A stretch of DNA of 64,000 nt from Flavobacterium sp. LC2016-12 (lineage in GTDB: Bacteria; Bacteroidota; Bacteroidia; Flavobacteriales; Flavobacteriaceae): positions 682,001-746,000 of the forward strand of contig NZ_JADKPT010000001.1 in assembly GCF_015351595.1 (NCBI RefSeq), given 5' to 3'. The translations under genes were made by a program, and so were the position numbers. Each line of letters begins with the position of its first letter. Within the stretch, counting starts at the first letter, position 1. Of the stretch, positions 20,042 through 27,673 are shown piece after piece. A model generated the notes under the pieces. That model had not been told where the DNA came from. It saw only the letters and a program-made list of their open reading frames with translations, and did no database searches.

Positions 20042-20329
20042 TCTTTTACGGCTTTTATAAATTTAACGAAATAAAACGATAACCCGGAAGGTCATTAAAC
20101 TCAATATGCTCCAAAAACTTCACCATTTGAATTTAAGCCATTCCAGAGTATTGTATATTGATACATACGTACAATTTGAGATTTTGGTTTTGTTAAAAAT
20201 TATAGAATTATTGAAAAATGTTGTAAAATTTCTATATTTATGTTTTAAGTAATTGATTATGGGTTTTTTATGTTTTTGTCGAAAAGAATTTTTTTAATAA
20301 ATTTTTTATTTGATGTAACAACTTTGAGG

Positions 20330-20453
20330 TTTAACCGCAAAGTATGCTAAGAATTACGCAATGTGCACAAAGTTATATTCACATAGCTTTATGAACTTTG
20401 TGTTTTTACAAAGCCGTCCACATCAAAAAATCTTCGTGTACTTTGTGGTAAAA
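20330..20453. repeat. Nested inverted-repeat element in the gap before oxyR
   Basis: Outer arms TTTAACCGCAAAG (20330-20342) and CTTTGTGGTAAA (20441-20452) enclose inner arms CACAAAGTT (20366-20374) and AACTTTGTG (20394-20402). The arms share the word CAAAG. Otherwise the 474-base gap 20042-20515 is A+T-rich; I see no gene in it. Confidence 0.65.
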
Positions 20454-20515
20454 TCTCTACAGTTTTATAATCAAAATTGATATTTCTGTATCTTTATAAA
20501 ATAAAATTATAATCA

Positions 20516-21487
20516 ATGACGATTCAGCAATTAAAATATATCGTAGCCTTAGACGAAGAACGCCATTTTGCAAGGGCTGCCGAAGTCTGTATGGTAACCC
20601 AGCCCGGATTAACAATTCAGTTAAAGAATCTGGAAGAGGAAATCGGAATTAAGATTTTTGATCGGAATAAAGTACCCTTGACACCAACTATATTAGGAAC
20701 CGAAATTATCAACCGGGCAAAGAAAATTCTCCGTGAAGCAGATGAAATTCGGGATTTTGTGGTGAATGAGAAAAATCTGCTGGAAGGGGAGATTAAAGTG
20801 GGTATTATTTCCACTTTATCGCCTTATCTGATTCCGTTGTTTATTAAAGCGATGAAAGAGGCGACTCCAAAAGTGCATTTTATTATCAGAGAATCGAATA
20901 CCGGTCAGTTGATGAAAGATGTAGAAACGGGAACGATTGATGTTGCTATTATGGCAACGCCAACCGGAAATCCGAATTTAATTGAACATCCCATTTTTAA
21001 AGAACCTTTTGTGGCGTATTTGAATGAATCCCATCCCATGGCGAAAGAAGCGTTTTATGAAATGCAGCCCGGAGATAAAACCGAATTATTGTTATTACAT
21101 CACGAGTTTTGCTATAATGCACAATTACTGGATATCTGCGGTTTAAAATCCTCAGATAAAATAAAAGAGCAGTTTACTTACGATATCAGTTCGATTGAAA
21201 CTCTAAAAAATCTGGTCAGAGCCCATTTGGGATTTGCGATTATTCCACAGCTTTCTATTTTGAACGACGCACCATCAGGGCTTTTTAAACCTTTCACAGA
21301 ACCCATTCCCGTAAGAGAAATCAGTTTGGTGGTTTCCGATTCTTTTTCAAAGAAATTAATATTGGAGAAAATGAATGAAGCCATCTGGAATTCCCTCCCG
21401 GATTCCCTTAAAAAAGACTTCGCCTATCGAAAAATCCGTTGGAACGATTCGCCTTATTTTGTGAAAGCGGTGAGTAAGTTTATGTAA
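20516..21487 (+). CDS. oxyR: Hydrogen-peroxide-sensing LysR regulator OxyR
   Basis: The 323-residue protein has the LysR helix-turn-helix in residues 1-60 (QLKYIVALDEERHFARAAEVCMVTQPGLT) and a two-lobed effector domain. The redox pair of OxyR is present at the same positions as in E. coli: C199 (HEFCYNAQ) and C208 (LLDICGL), separated by eight residues. Oxidation to the disulfide would switch on peroxide-defence genes. An OsmC peroxidase gene lies 1.2 kb away on the other strand, consistent with an oxidative-stress neighbourhood. It is transcribed alone, convergent with the hydrolase gene. Confidence 0.92.
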   Translation: MTIQQLKYIVALDEERHFARAAEVCMVTQPGLTIQLKNLEEEIGIKIFDRNKVPLTPTILGTEIINRAKKILREADEIRDFVVNEKNLLEGEIKVGIISTLSPYLIPLFIKAMKEATPKVHFIIRESNTGQLMKDVETGTIDVAIMATPTGNPNLIEHPIFKEPFVAYLNESHPMAKEAFYEMQPGDKTELLLLHHEFCYNAQLLDICGLKSSDKIKEQFTYDISSIETLKNLVRAHLGFAIIPQLSILNDAPSGLFKPFTEPIPVREISLVVSDSFSKKLILEKMNEAIWNSLPDSLKKDFAYRKIRWNDSPYFVKAVSKFM

Positions 21488-21488
21488 T

Positions 21489-21622
21489 TTTAAACACATA
21501 GAAACATAGTTTTCCTTTGTCGAGAAAGGCGTTTCACTTGCTTGAAAACACATAGCTATGTGTCTCGAAACAAGTGAAACGCCTTTTTGCAGTATAAAAA
21601 TCTATGTTTCTATGTGTTTAAA
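21489..21622. repeat. Triple-nested palindrome between convergent oxyR and hydrolase genes
   Basis: Three perfect inverted repeats sit one inside the other: outer arms of 21 bp (21489-21509 and 21602-21622; core ACACATAGAAACATAG), middle arms AAAGGCGTTTCACTTG (21525-21540) with CAAGTGAAACGCCTTT (21571-21586), and a central 16-bp palindrome ACACATAGCTATGTGT (21548-21563). The centre repeats the ACACATAG word of the outer arms. It probably serves as a bidirectional terminator, but it is far larger than needed. Confidence 0.9.
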
Positions 21623-21648
21623 TACTTAGCTCAAAGCTGAAACAATTA

Positions 21649-22425
21649 TTATTTTTTCGATGCCTCAATAATCACATTAGCAACTTTTGCTGGTTGTGAA
21701 ATAAAAACCACATGGCTTCCTTTTATTTCTGTGATTTTTGTGTTCGAACGTTTGTACATCGCACGTTGAATATCTGGTGTGATACTTTTGTCTTCTGTTG
21801 CTACGATTCCGTATGAAGGTTTATCTCTCCAGGCTGCTTTTGTAATAGGCGTTCCAAAACCTTGTGCGTGGAAAGCACCTTGAGAAGCGTACATAAAATC
21901 AGCTTGTTCTTTGCTTAAATCTCCGGCAAAACCAGCGTGGAATTTAGCTTTGTCATAATAAGCTATTCCTTTATCATCTGGAGCTAATACACCATTTTCA
22001 GGAGCAGGAGGCGCAGTTTGCAACCATTGAATAGAGTTTTCTCCGTTATCAGGCTGTAAAGCGGCTACGTAAACCAATGCCGCTACTTTTGGGTGATTCC
22101 CGGCTTCTGTAATTACAGTTCCGCCCCATGAATGTCCAACCAAAATAGTTGGTCCGTCTTGTCTGTCTAACGCTAAGTTTGTAGCAGCAACATCATCTGC
22201 TAAAGAGCTTAATGGGTTTTGAACAATAGTCACGTTATATCCTTTTTTAGTCAAAATTTGGTATAACCCCTGCCATCCTGAACCGTCTGCGAAGGCACCG
22301 TGTACCAATACAACGTTTTTAATTTGTGGAGCAGCAGTTTTAGTTTGTGCGCTAACATTTACAGTTGTAAATACTAAACTTAAGATTAAAGCAGCAAATG
22401 CGAAATAGCGATTAATTGTTTTCAT
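21649..22425 (-). CDS. Exported alpha/beta-hydrolase
   Basis: The 258-residue protein has a signal peptide (ends VNVSAQ), the oxyanion-hole motif VLVHGAF (residues 39-45), nucleophile elbow GHSWGG (S99), and plausible catalytic D212 and H238 (IKGSHVV). The lid region is short. This layout fits small esterases of the alpha/beta-hydrolase superfamily (EstC/salicylate-esterase-like). The substrate is unknown. It lies downstream of osmC on the same strand, but a 265-base gap with an inverted-repeat element separates them. Confidence 0.85.
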   Translation of the reverse strand: MKTINRYFAFAALILSLVFTTVNVSAQTKTAAPQIKNVVLVHGAFADGSGWQGLYQILTKKGYNVTIVQNPLSSLADDVAATNLALDRQDGPTILVGHSWGGTVITEAGNHPKVAALVYVAALQPDNGENSIQWLQTAPPAPENGVLAPDDKGIAYYDKAKFHAGFAGDLSKEQADFMYASQGAFHAQGFGTPITKAAWRDKPSYGIVATEDKSITPDIQRAMYKRSNTKITEIKGSHVVFISQPAKVANVIIEASKK

Positions 22426-22493
22426 AATAATAAAATTTAAATTTTAGATTTTGTGTTGATGTTTTTACTGATAAATTCCAACTTTCGTAATCT

Positions 22494-22607
22494 TTGTCAA
22501 TTCCGACGAAGGAGGAATCCCCGCAAGTAGCTCCGTTCCTAATAGTCAATCTTTGTCGAGCTTCTCGCAAGGATTTCTCTCCCGAAGCCTCGGGATCGAA
22601 ATGACAA
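22494..22607. repeat. Imperfect inverted-repeat element between osmC and the hydrolase gene
   Basis: The left end (TTGTCAATTCCGA, then GGAGGAATCC at 22511-22520) is the imperfect reverse complement of the right end (GGATTTCTCT at 22571, then TCGAAATGACAA up to 22607). Between them lie CGCAAGTAGCTCC and a smaller stem CCCGAAGCCTCGGG (22581-22594). G+C is clearly higher than in the surroundings. From memory, similar intergenic elements recur in flavobacterial genomes; I could not verify this here. Confidence 0.65.
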
Positions 22608-22690
22608 GACTGTGTTGATTTTGTCTTTAAAGTAATTGGAATTTGGAATTTAAAAAATTTGGAATTTATCTAAAAGTTGTTGCTATTTAA

Positions 22691-23107
22691 TTAATTTAAT
22701 GTTACAGATAAAGTAATTTCAGTGTTTAATAATTTTGAGATCGGACAAATTTCTTTTGCTTTTTGAGCTGCCAGTTGAAAGTCTTCTGCAGAAATTCCAG
22801 GAACTTTTCCGGTCAATTCCAATTGAATTAAAGTTATAGTTCCGTCCTCGAAAGTAACTTTCGCTACTGTATCTAAATCTTCCGGAACAAAACCAGCTTC
22901 AGATAATAAAAAGCTTAATTGCATGGTGAAACAGCCTGAATGTGCCGCTGCGATTAATTCTTCCGGGTTAGTTCCAACTCCTTGTTCAAAACGGGTTTTG
23001 AAAGATAATTGTGCTTCGTTTAAAGTTGTGCTTTGTGTACTGATGGTTCCTTTTCCTTCCATTCCTGTACCTTTCCAATTTGCGTTTGCTCTTCTTGTAA
23101 ATTTCAT
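22691..23107 (-). CDS. osmC: OsmC-family peroxiredoxin
   Basis: The 138-residue protein matches OsmC in length and layout. The peroxidatic Cys is C59 (AAAHSGCFTMQLS) and the resolving Cys is C121 (KEICPISKLL), with an Arg/Glu-containing N-terminal half (FKTRFEQGVGTNPEELIAA). OsmC proteins reduce organic hydroperoxides with thiols in the cytoplasm. A well-formed promoter lies about 60 bases upstream. OxyR, encoded 1.2 kb away, is a plausible regulator, but no binding site was identified. Confidence 0.92.
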   Translation of the reverse strand: MKFTRRANANWKGTGMEGKGTISTQSTTLNEAQLSFKTRFEQGVGTNPEELIAAAHSGCFTMQLSFLLSEAGFVPEDLDTVAKVTFEDGTITLIQLELTGKVPGISAEDFQLAAQKAKEICPISKLLNTEITLSVTLN

Positions 23108-23167
23108 GATTTCTATTTTTTTAAGTTGTTTTAATTATTTAAAATCAATTGTTTGATTTTGATGAGA

Positions 23168-23199
23168 CAAATTTATGGTGAGTATTTTTATTAATCAAA
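23168..23199 (-). promoter_or_regulatory. Promoter of osmC
   Basis: On the minus strand TTTG (23199-23196), a 20-base spacer and TAAATTTG (23175-23168) match the Bacteroidota -33/-7 consensus almost perfectly. The predicted transcript start is near 23161, giving a leader of about 54 bases. Confidence 0.75.
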
Positions 23200-23303
23200 T
23201 TAATAATTTTTGAGTGTTATTAAAATAATTTATAATGATTGTGTTTAGAGGTTTTGTAGAAGGAAGCGTCGTTATGAAAATTTTTGAGGATTGAATAGAA
23301 TAA

Positions 23304-23380
23304 AGAGTCAAGAGTCAAGAGTCAAGAGTCAAGAGTCAAGAGTCAAGAGTAAAGAGTCAAGAGTAGAGAGTAAAGAGTAA
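23304..23380. repeat. Tandem array of a 7-bp unit (GAGTCAA)
   Basis: About eleven copies of GAGTCAA with variants GAGTAAA and GAGTAGA. It lies between the divergent osmC and met promoters. Confidence 0.9.
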
Positions 23381-23469
23381 CTAATAACTAATAAAATTAT
23401 TTAATCTACTATTTTGATAGGTTAATAAAAGTTTTAATGATTTATGAGGTAAAATTGAAAATTACTCTT

Positions 23470-23477
23470 TAAATTTG
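23470..23477 (+). promoter_or_regulatory. -7 promoter element of the met leader transcript
   Basis: TAAATTTG matches TAnnTTTG. No good -33 is visible at 19-21 bases. Transcription would start near 23484, almost at the first ATG of the leader peptide, so either the leader is translated leaderless from 23486 or translation begins at the second ATG (23507). Confidence 0.5.
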
Positions 23478-23485
23478 CAAACGCA

Positions 23486-23578
23486 ATGAGAAATAAGAGC
23501 CACAATATGAAGAATTATTATAACAGCAACAAAATGATGTGCTGGGATACTGTAATGATTATAGGGGCTTCTATATAA
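23486..23578 (+). CDS. Methionine-rich leader peptide of the metNIQ attenuator
   Basis: A 30-codon frame with Met at positions 1, 8, 17, 18 and 24 (five of 30), including the tandem Met-Met-Cys-Trp (ATG ATG at 23534-23539). If translation begins at ATG 23507 it has 23 codons. It ends 17 bases before a 13-bp terminator stem, and the methionine-import operon starts 75 bases downstream. This is the layout of ribosome-mediated attenuation: stalling at the Met codons when methionyl-tRNA is scarce would free GGGGCTT (23564-23570) to pair with AAGCCTT in the terminator's left arm. The peptide itself is not expected to have another role. Interpretation is inference; the frame and pairing are directly visible. 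Confidence 0.65.
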   Translation: MRNKSHNMKNYYNSNKMMCWDTVMIIGASI

Positions 23579-23595
23579 AATAATACTATTTTTTC

Positions 23596-23634
23596 AAAAA
23601 GCCTTTCATGAGTAATTTGAAAGGCTTTTTTGTT
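23596..23634 (+). terminator. Attenuator terminator upstream of metN
   Basis: Perfect 13-bp stem AAAAAGCCTTTCA (23596-23608)/TGAAAGGCTTTTT (23618-23630), 9-base loop and T-run, located between the promoter and the metN start at 23654. A strong terminator in a leader only makes sense if it is conditional. The left arm can pair alternatively with GGGGCTT at 23564-23570 at the end of the leader peptide frame. Confidence 0.8.
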
Positions 23635-23653
23635 TTTAAACTAAAATTAAAGA

Positions 23654-24685
23654 ATGATTGAATTAAAAAACGTTAGTAAAACTTTTCATCAGAAAGACCG
23701 AATTGTTTCGGCGCTATCGGATGTCTCGCTAAAGGTTCCGCCAGGGAAAATTTTTGGTGTAATTGGAACTTCGGGAGCAGGAAAAAGTACTTTAATCAGA
23801 TGCGTTAATTTACTGGAAAGACCAACTTCAGGAGAAATTATCGTGGATGGAAAATCCCTGATACAATTATCAAATGCTCAATTGGCTATTGAAAGAAGGC
23901 AAATCGGAATGATTTTTCAGCATTTTAATTTACTTTCTTCGAGAACAGTCTTTGAGAATGTTGCTTTTCCTTTGGAATTAGCCGGAACATCAAAAGCAAT
24001 AATTAAGGAAAGAGTTTTAGAATTACTTCAATTGGTTGGTTTATCCGAAAAAGCAAATGATTATCCGGCAAGTCTTTCGGGAGGGCAAAAACAAAGAGTT
24101 GCCATTGCGAGAACATTAGCCAATAATCCAAAAGTTTTATTGTGTGATGAAGCAACAAGCGCATTGGATCCTGCAACCACAAGATCTATTCTGAATTTAT
24201 TGAAAGACATTAATCGCCGACTTAATATTACAATTTTACTGATTACACACCAAATGGAAGTGGTAAAATCAATTTGTGATGAAGTAGCCGTAATTAGTCA
24301 CGGAAAACTGATAGAGCAGGGAAGTGTAGGCGAAATTTTTGCCGACCCAAAACACGAACTGACAAGAGAATTTATAGCTTCTTCTTTGCATCTGGATATT
24401 CCTGCTGTTTATCAGGAAAGATTACAAAAGGAAGATGGAGAAAATTTAAACCCGTTATTAAGACTTGAAATGACAGGGAAATCAGTAAATGAGCCTGTTA
24501 TTTCAGAAGTTTCACGATTATTTGATACTAATTTTAAAATTATTAGTGCCCAAATGGATCAGGCGGGTGAAGTTAATTTCGGGATTATGCTGATCGAGTT
24601 ATCCGGTAAGCGCGAAAACTACAAGGCTGCCATCGAATATTTTATATCAAAACATATTAAAACTGAAATCATAGGTTATGTCTGA
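23654..24685 (+). CDS. metN: Methionine ABC transporter, ATP-binding subunit
   Basis: The 343-residue protein has Walker A GTSGAGKS (residues 38-45), Q-loop in MIFQHFN, signature LSGGQKQR (141-148) and Walker [13 protein letters not shown]. The C-terminal about 80 residues form the NIL domain that in MetN senses methionine and inhibits transport (ending [15 protein letters not shown]). It energises uptake of L- and D-methionine through MetI with binding protein MetQ. The frame overlaps metI by 8 bases, indicating translational coupling. Confidence 0.93.
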   Translation: MIELKNVSKTFHQKDRIVSALSDVSLKVPPGKIFGVIGTSGAGKSTLIRCVNLLERPTSGEIIVDGKSLIQLSNAQLAIERRQIGMIFQHFNLLSSRTVFENVAFPLELAGTSKAIIKERVLELLQLVGLSEKANDYPASLSGGQKQRVAIARTLANNPKVLLCDEATSALDPATTRSILNLLKDINRRLNITILLITHQMEVVKSICDEVAVISHGKLIEQGSVGEIFADPKHELTREFIASSLHLDIPAVYQERLQKEDGENLNPLLRLEMTGKSVNEPVISEVSRLFDTNFKIISAQMDQAGEVNFGIMLIELSGKRENYKAAIEYFISKHIKTEIIGYV

Positions 24686-25331
24686 ATCCATTATTGAATT
24701 ATTATTAAAAGGAACCTGGGAAACGATCATCATGACATTTTTGTCTGGCTTTTTCGGCTTCCTGCTAGGACTTCCAACAGGTATTTTCCTTTTCCTTACC
24801 CGAAAAAATCAAATATTAGAACAGCCTGTATTAAATAGAGTTTTATCTGTTTTGGTGAATATTTTCCGTTCTATTCCCTTCATTATCTTAATTGTCTGGA
24901 TGATTCCGTTTACCCGCGCGATTGTTGGAACATCAATTGGCGTTAGTGCGGCATTGGTTCCGTTAAGTATTGGGGCAGCGCCCTTTATTGCACGATTGGT
25001 AGAGAATAGTCTTTTAGGTTTGCCATCAGGATTAATTGAAGCGGCAAGAGCTTTAGGTGCAACGCCTTTTCAAATTGTATATAAAGTATTATTGCCGGAA
25101 GCATTGCCTTCTTTGATAAATGCAGCCTCTATCACTTTAATCACTCTTGTAGGATATTCTGCAATGGGCGGAGCAGTAGGAGCAGGCGGTTTAGGACAAG
25201 TGGGCTATCAGTACGGTTATATTGGGTATGATGCGGTAACCATGAATTCGGTATTGGCTTTATTGGTGATTCTGGTATTCCTGATCCAGTTTGCCGGTGA
25301 TACCTTATCAAAACGATTTGATCACAGATAA
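24678..25331 (+). CDS. metI: Methionine ABC transporter, permease subunit
   Basis: The 217-residue membrane protein has five hydrophobic segments and the EAA loop that docks on the ATPase ([24 protein letters not shown], about residues 127-150). Size and composition fit MetI. It sits between metN (8-base overlap) and the binding protein (37-base gap). Confidence 0.93.
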   Translation: MSESIIELLLKGTWETIIMTFLSGFFGFLLGLPTGIFLFLTRKNQILEQPVLNRVLSVLVNIFRSIPFIILIVWMIPFTRAIVGTSIGVSAALVPLSIGAAPFIARLVENSLLGLPSGLIEAARALGATPFQIVYKVLLPEALPSLINAASITLITLVGYSAMGGAVGAGGLGQVGYQYGYIGYDAVTMNSVLALLVILVFLIQFAGDTLSKRFDHR

Positions 25332-25368
25332 TTGCCAATTAAAAACTTAGAATTAAAAATTAAAAAAT

Positions 25369-26193
25369 ATGAAGATGAATACGAAATTAAATTTCTTTAA
25401 AACAGCCGGAATTATTGCCTTATCACTTGTTTTATCAAACTGTGGAGAAAACAAGAAGAACGATCCGCACCACATTAAAGTAGGAGTTGCTTCCGGACCA
25501 GAATTAAAAGTGGCAGAAGCTGCTAAAAAAGTAGCCAAAGAAAAATACGGACTTGAGGTGGAATTGGTTTCGTTTAATGATTATGTTATTCCAAACGAAG
25601 CGTTGAGTCAGGGCGATATCGATGCCAATGCTTTTCAGCACAAACCTTATTTGGACGAGCAGTCGAAACAACGCGGTTATAAATTGGCCATTATTGGAAA
25701 AACATTTGTGTACCCGATTGCGGCTTATTCTAAAAAAATAAAAAGCCTTTCTGAATTGAAAAACGAAAGCACTATCATTATTCCAAATGACCCAACAAAC
25801 GGAGGACGGTCGTTATTGCTTTTAGAAAAAAACGGTTTATTGAAATTGCGCTCTGGAGTTGGTTTGCTGCCTAAAGTAACAGACATTGTAAGTAATCCTA
25901 AAAATCTAAAAATATTAGAATTAGAAGCGCCTCAGTTGCCTCGTGCTTTAGACGATCAAAATGTTTCGATTGCTATTATCAACAACACTTTTGCTTCTCA
26001 GGCAGGTTTGGTTCCGGCGCGTGATGCCTTATTTGTAGAAGATAAAGATTCTCCATATGTAAATCTTGTAGTAAGCCGCGAAGACAATAAAAATGAAGAA
26101 AAGGTAAAACAATTTCTTCAGGCATTCCAATCTGCAGAAGTAGAGCAGGCAGCGGTTCGTGAATTTAAAGGTGGGGCTGTGAAGGGCTGGTAG
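25369..26193 (+). CDS. metQ: Methionine-binding lipoprotein MetQ
   Basis: The 274-residue protein has a lipoprotein signal (VLSNC, Cys25) and the NlpA/MetQ fold: IKVGVASGPELKVAEAAKKVAKEKYGLEVELVSFNDYVIPNEALSQGDIDANAFQHKPYL is characteristic of the family. It captures methionine in the periplasm for MetNI and ends the operon. Confidence 0.93.
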   Translation: MKMNTKLNFFKTAGIIALSLVLSNCGENKKNDPHHIKVGVASGPELKVAEAAKKVAKEKYGLEVELVSFNDYVIPNEALSQGDIDANAFQHKPYLDEQSKQRGYKLAIIGKTFVYPIAAYSKKIKSLSELKNESTIIIPNDPTNGGRSLLLLEKNGLLKLRSGVGLLPKVTDIVSNPKNLKILELEAPQLPRALDDQNVSIAIINNTFASQAGLVPARDALFVEDKDSPYVNLVVSREDNKNEEKVKQFLQAFQSAEVEQAAVREFKGGAVKGW

Positions 26194-26213
26194 TTGTGGG
26201 TTAAATGTTAGAA

Positions 26214-26257
26214 TAAAAAAAACTCCGTAAAATCCTAAAAGGATTTTACGGAGTTTT
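26214..26257. terminator. Bidirectional terminator between metQ and the T6SS immunity-like genes
   Basis: A stem of at least 15 bp (AACTCCGTAAAATCC at 26221-26235 with its complement at 26241-26255) has a 5-base loop, an A-run on the left and a T-run on the right. It lies between two convergent genes. Confidence 0.9.
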
Positions 26258-26322
26258 GAAGTTTTAAAATGTTGCATTTATAGTTGAAATTGTGTTGTTA
26301 TAAAAAATCCTACTTTTATTGG

Positions 26323-27357
26323 TCAGTTTCTAAGTTGGATAATACTTCTCTCATTTTTAGATTGATATTGATCTTTAAATATAAAGTTCGAATTTGTTTT
26401 TGTATTTTTAAGACTAACTTTTATTGCATCATTATGGTCATTTACGACTAGTTCTAAAACCAGTGAATCTACTGAATCTCTATTACTACTTTCTTTTCTG
26501 AAAGCTTCTAAGGCCTCATCTTCATCAAAAGAAAATTGTGTAGTAAACCTTTTTTTTCCATTGCTCCATTCCAAATCAAATTCTTTTGGTAGAAAATCAA
26601 AACTTAATACTGTTTTTAGTTCTCGTTCACTAAAACGCCAAATGTGCTGATTAAATAATTCGAAGTAAGAATTGTTTAGGATATATCCTTCTGGTAATGA
26701 AATATTTAATTTATAAAAATGTCGTTCCATCACTAAAGCCACTTTTTTAGAAATATCGATTTCTGATATTTTATTGGTTTCTGAACTATCATCAAAAATA
26801 TGCCAGCCAGCTTTTGTCTCTTTGGCGTGGTAAGTAGCAATTTTTAATTTTGTTGAATTACGGTTTTCATCAAATTTTTGTATCCATACTGCAATCTTTC
26901 CTTTTTGCTGAACTTCAGCAATAAAGTGAAGGACTCTATAATCATTATGATCATTCTGAACGCTGGGAAACATACCCATTTGTATTGCTTTTGTCTCAAT
27001 AGTTTCGTTAGGTAAAGCAAAACTACCATTGTAAAATTTTTGCTCACTGTACGAAAACCATTTTATTGATAGACTATCTGGAAAAAAAGTATCTTTCACA
27101 TTATTTTCAGTATCATTTGTTTTATCCCAGCCATTGTCGAGTATTATATTTTTATTAATATCGTATGGGTTACCTTTAAAAGTACAATTTGAAACCTGTA
27201 CTATATTTCCTTTGCTACTTATAGCATTAGTTGTCCAGTCATATCTTTTGTTTGCTTTGAAATAATAGCTTTGAACACAATTTGCAATTACAATAATTAT
27301 CAATAGCAATAAAAGTAATTTGTTTGTTGGATCACTATATTTACTTTCTCTTTTCAT
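26323..27357 (-). CDS. Membrane-anchored protein, DUF2931-like, possible T6SS immunity protein
   Basis: The 344-residue protein has one N-terminal membrane segment (LLLLLLIIIVIANCVQSYY, residues 14-32) and a large outside domain. The stretch LSIKWFSYSEQKFYNGSFALPNETIE (about 96-121) and GKIAVWIQKF recall DUF2931, the family of the better-matched lipoprotein encoded two genes upstream. The two would then be diverged immunity paralogs. It is the last gene of the VgrG/lipase transcript (2-base gap to the previous gene). The domain call is tentative; the membrane anchor is clear. Confidence 0.6.
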   Translation of the reverse strand: MKRESKYSDPTNKLLLLLLIIIVIANCVQSYYFKANKRYDWTTNAISSKGNIVQVSNCTFKGNPYDINKNIILDNGWDKTNDTENNVKDTFFPDSLSIKWFSYSEQKFYNGSFALPNETIETKAIQMGMFPSVQNDHNDYRVLHFIAEVQQKGKIAVWIQKFDENRNSTKLKIATYHAKETKAGWHIFDDSSETNKISEIDISKKVALVMERHFYKLNISLPEGYILNNSYFELFNQHIWRFSERELKTVLSFDFLPKEFDLEWSNGKKRFTTQFSFDEDEALEAFRKESSNRDSVDSLVLELVVNDHNDAIKVSLKNTKTNSNFIFKDQYQSKNERSIIQLRN

Positions 27358-27359
27358 AA

Positions 27360-27638
27360 TTAATTTTTAAAAGCTTTGCCTAATTGAAATAAATATCCAA
27401 AAAACACAAAATAGATTGCTGAAATAATTAAGGAATATTTTAATATAGTTTTTATGGAGTCATTGTATTCCGAATTTTCTTTATGAGTAATGTAAATCAA
27501 GAATAACAGTATATTAATCGTTATAGGAACTGCAAATAATATAGCCTCTTCAGAATGTCTTTCACCATTTAATAAGTAAGTTTGCATTGATATCGCGATT
27601 AATATCAAGAGAAAATGGGTCTTAGTTAATTTATCCAT
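27360..27638 (-). CDS. Small three-helix membrane protein
   Basis: The 92-residue protein has three hydrophobic segments (about 8-24, 33-50, 67-86). I do not recognise a family. Tight packing between two immunity-like genes suggests it is a real part of the cassette, perhaps an accessory immunity or membrane factor; this is inference. Confidence 0.6.
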   Translation of the reverse strand: MDKLTKTHFLLILIAISMQTYLLNGERHSEEAILFAVPITINILLFLIYITHKENSEYNDSIKTILKYSLIISAIYFVFFGYLFQLGKAFKN

Positions 27639-27673
27639 TGTATTTTCTTTTTGTTAATTGTTGTATGTCGCAA

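Noticed and set aside
23290-23385. Possible CRISPR array
   Set aside because: The unit is 7 bp with no spacers, and no cas genes are present; the same applies to the other short tandem arrays.
23486-23650. SAM riboswitch before metN
   Set aside because: I do not find the conserved SAM-I or SAM-II core; the Met-codon leader plus terminator explains the region better.
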